Of a stretch of 64,000 nt of DNA, positions 61,878 to 64,000 are shown one piece after another. How positions within the stretch are numbered: position 1 is the stretch's first letter; every line of letters starts with the position of its first letter. The notes beneath the pieces were generated by a model, which was given only the letters and a program-made list of their open reading frames with translations, searched no databases and was not told the DNA's origin. The stretch is taken from assembly GCF_006717075.1 (NCBI RefSeq), contig NZ_VFQC01000001.1, positions 1,969,501 to 2,033,500 of the forward strand. Reading direction: 5' to 3'. A program made the translations under genes and the position numbers. The DNA is from Haloactinospora alba (GTDB lineage: Bacteria > Actinomycetota > Actinomycetes > Streptosporangiales > Streptosporangiaceae).

Positions 61878-64000
61878 TCAGCCCACGGTCTCGGGAAGTG
61901 TCACGTCCACGCTGAGCTCGGCGCCGTCCACCGCCTCGAAACTGAGGTCGTTGACATTGCCCGCGGCGGCGATGTCGCTCTCGGCGGCCCGGGCATCGGG
62001 CACGTTCTCCCCGCGTACCGCGGCCCGCTCCACTTCGGCACGCATCGAGAGCTGCGCCTCCGACTTGGCCTTGCGCACCCCGCGCAGCACCTCGGAAGCC
62101 GCGGTCAGGACAGCGGGGTCCCCGTGCACCGCCCCGAACTCCGCCGTGTCCGGCCACGGCTCGGCATGCACCGAACCGTCGTGCCACCAGGACCACACCT
62201 CGTCGGCGACGAAGGGCAGGAACGGGGCGAACAGCCGGTTCAGGGTCGCCAGAGCGATCAGCAGCGCGCTGCGGGCCGATGCACCGGCCTCGGAGGAGGT
62301 GTCGTAGGCGCGGCTCTTCACCAGTTCCAGGTAGTCGTCGCAGAACTCCCAGAAGAAACGCTCGACACGCTCCAGGGCACGTGTGTGCTCGAACTCCCGC
62401 AGTGACGCCGTGGCGTCCGCAACGGCGTCACTGAGCGCGGCCAGCATCGCGCGGTCCAACGGTTCGCGCACTGCCGCCGGGTCCGAGGGGGTCTCCTCTC
62501 CCGCCACCTTCAGTACGAACTTGCTGGCGTTGAGGATCTTGATCGAGAGCCGACGGCCGACCTTCATCTGGCCCTCGTCCAGGGCGGTGTCCGTACCGAG
62601 CCGGCCGTTGGCCGCCCAGTAGCGGATAGCGTCCGAGCTGTAGCGCTCCAGCAGGTCGATGGGAGTGACGACGTTGCCCCGGGACTTCGACATCTTCTTC
62701 CGGTCCGGGTCCAGGATCCAACCGGAGATCGCGGTCGCGTTCCACGGAAGCCCGCCGTGCTCGAAATGGGACCGCACGACGGTGCAGAACAGCCACGTCC
62801 GGATGATGTCCTGGCCCTGCGGACGCAGGTCCATCGGGAACACCCGCTCGAACAGGTCGTTGTCCCGTTCCCACCCTCCTGCGATCTGCGGTGACAGGGA
62901 GGAGGTCGCCCACGTGTCCATCACGTCGGAGTCGCCGGTGAACCCGCCCGGAACGTCACGCTGGCCCTCGGAGTAGCCGGGTGCCGCCTCGGAGCTGGGA
63001 TCGACGGGCAGGGTGCCCTCCTCCGGTAGGATCGGCGCGTCGTAGCGGGGTTCGCCCTCGGAGTCCAGCGGATACCAGACCGGGAACGGCACCCCGAAGA
63101 AACGCTGCCGGCTGATCAGCCAGTCCCCGGTGAGGCCCTCAGCCCAGTTCTCGTAGCGCGTGCGCATGTGCTGCGGGTACCACGTGAGCTCCCGGCCGCG
63201 TTGCAGCAGCGCGTCACGCACCTCGGCGTCCCGACCCCCGTTGCTGAGGTACCACTGCCGGGTGGTGACGATCTCCAGCGGCTTGTCGCCCTTCTCGTAG
63301 AACTTGACCGGGTGTGTGAGGGACTCCGGTTCGCCGATGAGCTCACCGGACTCACGCAGCATCTCCACCATCCGCTCCCGGGCGGTGTGCACCGTCGCGC
63401 CGGCGAGACGCGCGTAGGCAGCACGGCCGGCCTCGGAGTCCAGCCCCGGCGGAGGCGTGGGGACGATGCGCCCGTCCCAGCCGATCACGGAACGCGTCTC
63501 CAGCTGGAACTCCCGCCACCAGGTGACGTCGGTGATATCACCGAACGTACAGATCATGGCGATACCCGAGCCCTTCTCGGGATCGGCCAGGTGGTGGGCC
63601 TTGACGGGAACCTCCACGTCGAACACGGGGCTGCGCACGCTCCTGCCGAACAGGTCCTGGTAGCGCTCGTCGTCAGGGTGCGCCACAAGCGCGACGCAGG
63701 CGGGCAGCAGCTCCGGCCGGGTGGTCATGATGTACACCGGTTCGCCGTCGTCCCGGTGGAAGGAGACCTTGTGGTAGGCGCCCTGGCGTTCCCGGTCCTC
63801 CAGTTCGGCCTGGGCGACGGCCGTCCTGAACGTCACGTCCCACAGCGTGGGCGCCTCGGACATGTAGGCCTCCCCACGCGCCAGGTTGCGCAGGAACGCC
63901 CGCTGCGCCGCCGCGCGGGAGTTGTCGTCGATCGTCGCGTAGGTGTAGCGCCAGTCCACACTGAGACCGAGCCTGCGCCAGATCCCCTCGAAAACCTTCT
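61878..64000 (-). CDS. valS: valyl-tRNA synthetase, C-terminal part (cut by window edge)
   Basis: The frame runs off the right edge; 707 codons are visible and the N-terminal portion (HIGH region) lies outside. Present are the editing domain (YIMTTRPELLPACVALVAHPDDERY, GIAMICTFGDITDV), PVWYPLDSEGE, DVMDTWATSSLSPQ, and the class I KMSKS loop in DRKKMSKSRGNVVTPIDLLERY. A tRNA anticodon-binding domain (FWEFCDDYLELVKSRAY, FAPFLPFVADEVWSWW) follows. It charges tRNA-Val. The subtype with an editing TTRPE and short C-terminal end is usual for actinobacteria. Confidence 0.96.
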   Translation of the reverse strand, partial: KVFEGIWRRLGLSVDWRYTYATIDDNSRAAAQRAFLRNLARGEAYMSEAPTLWDVTFRTAVAQAELEDRERQGAYHKVSFHRDDGEPVYIMTTRPELLPACVALVAHPDDERYQDLFGRSVRSPVFDVEVPVKAHHLADPEKGSGIAMICTFGDITDVTWWREFQLETRSVIGWDGRIVPTPPPGLDSEAGRAAYARLAGATVHTARERMVEMLRESGELIGEPESLTHPVKFYEKGDKPLEIVTTRQWYLSNGGRDAEVRDALLQRGRELTWYPQHMRTRYENWAEGLTGDWLISRQRFFGVPFPVWYPLDSEGEPRYDAPILPEEGTLPVDPSSEAAPGYSEGQRDVPGGFTGDSDVMDTWATSSLSPQIAGGWERDNDLFERVFPMDLRPQGQDIIRTWLFCTVVRSHFEHGGLPWNATAISGWILDPDRKKMSKSRGNVVTPIDLLERYSSDAIRYWAANGRLGTDTALDEGQMKVGRRLSIKILNASKFVLKVAGEETPSDPAAVREPLDRAMLAALSDAVADATASLREFEHTRALERVERFFWEFCDDYLELVKSRAYDTSSEAGASARSALLIALATLNRLFAPFLPFVADEVWSWWHDGSVHAEPWPDTAEFGAVHGDPAVLTAASEVLRGVRKAKSEAQLSMRAEVERAAVRGENVPDARAAESDIAAAGNVNDLSFEAVDGAELSVDVTLPETVG

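Overview
The window comes from the chromosome of a high-GC actinomycete, probably a member of Nocardiopsaceae or a close relative. Coding third positions are almost all G or C, many starts are GTG, and several genes look leaderless. The gene families (actinobacterial HemQ, DUF3000, DUF3159, DUF3710, F420-type oxidoreductase, RRXRR-type IscB, an actinobacterial serpin) fit that group. No rRNA, convincing tRNA or CRISPR array was found. Layout from left to right: 0.4-9.8 kb holds housekeeping genes (DUF1963 protein, AidB-like acyl-CoA dehydrogenase, glycogen debranching enzyme, RibD-C reductase, MsrB, then psd-pssA for phosphatidylethanolamine synthesis). 10.6-15.3 kb is accessory: a DUF1992 gene, a three-gene minus-strand locus (24-residue aromatic-tailed peptide, cytochrome P450, GNAT acetyltransferase) that resembles a minimal P450-linked RiPP cluster, and a decayed IS5-like transposase. 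15.3-21.4 kb is the conserved haem and RNA block: hemQ, hemY, hemE, DUF3000, RNase D. 21.8-32.6 kb holds a TPR protein, a fadA-fadB beta-oxidation pair, a divergent tetR/mmpL efflux pair with a large operator, a zinc metallopeptidase and FprA. 32.8-36.3 kb is a three-layer stack of insertion sequences (IS3 inside IS481, IS630 inside the target duplication of IS481) that landed on the stop codon of dxs. 36.3-47.6 kb holds dxs, mug, a TauE-like permease, a xylose-type ABC importer with its ROK regulator, a uridine-kinase-like protein and a membrane-anchored sulfite-oxidase-like enzyme. 47.7-64 kb holds acnA, an F420-type oxidoreductase, an IscB/omegaRNA element, an RNA methyltransferase, two TrkA-type proteins, DUF3159, a deletion derivative of the IscB element, a serpin, a GNAT protein, DUF3710, dut and a partial valS. 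How the genes work together: hemE, hemY and hemQ are successive steps of the coproporphyrin-dependent haem route. fadA and fadB are translationally coupled subunits of one beta-oxidation complex. psd and pssA overlap and make PE from CDP-diacylglycerol. The ROK regulator, binding protein, ATPase and permease form one sugar-uptake unit. The two most notable systems are the candidate P450-RiPP locus and the IscB element with its shrunken relative 4.5 kb away. The P450 of the RiPP locus is interrupted by one in-frame amber codon inside a perfect palindrome. Removing three bases would restore a normal I-helix, which suggests a recent templated mutation (or an assembly artefact) rather than old decay.
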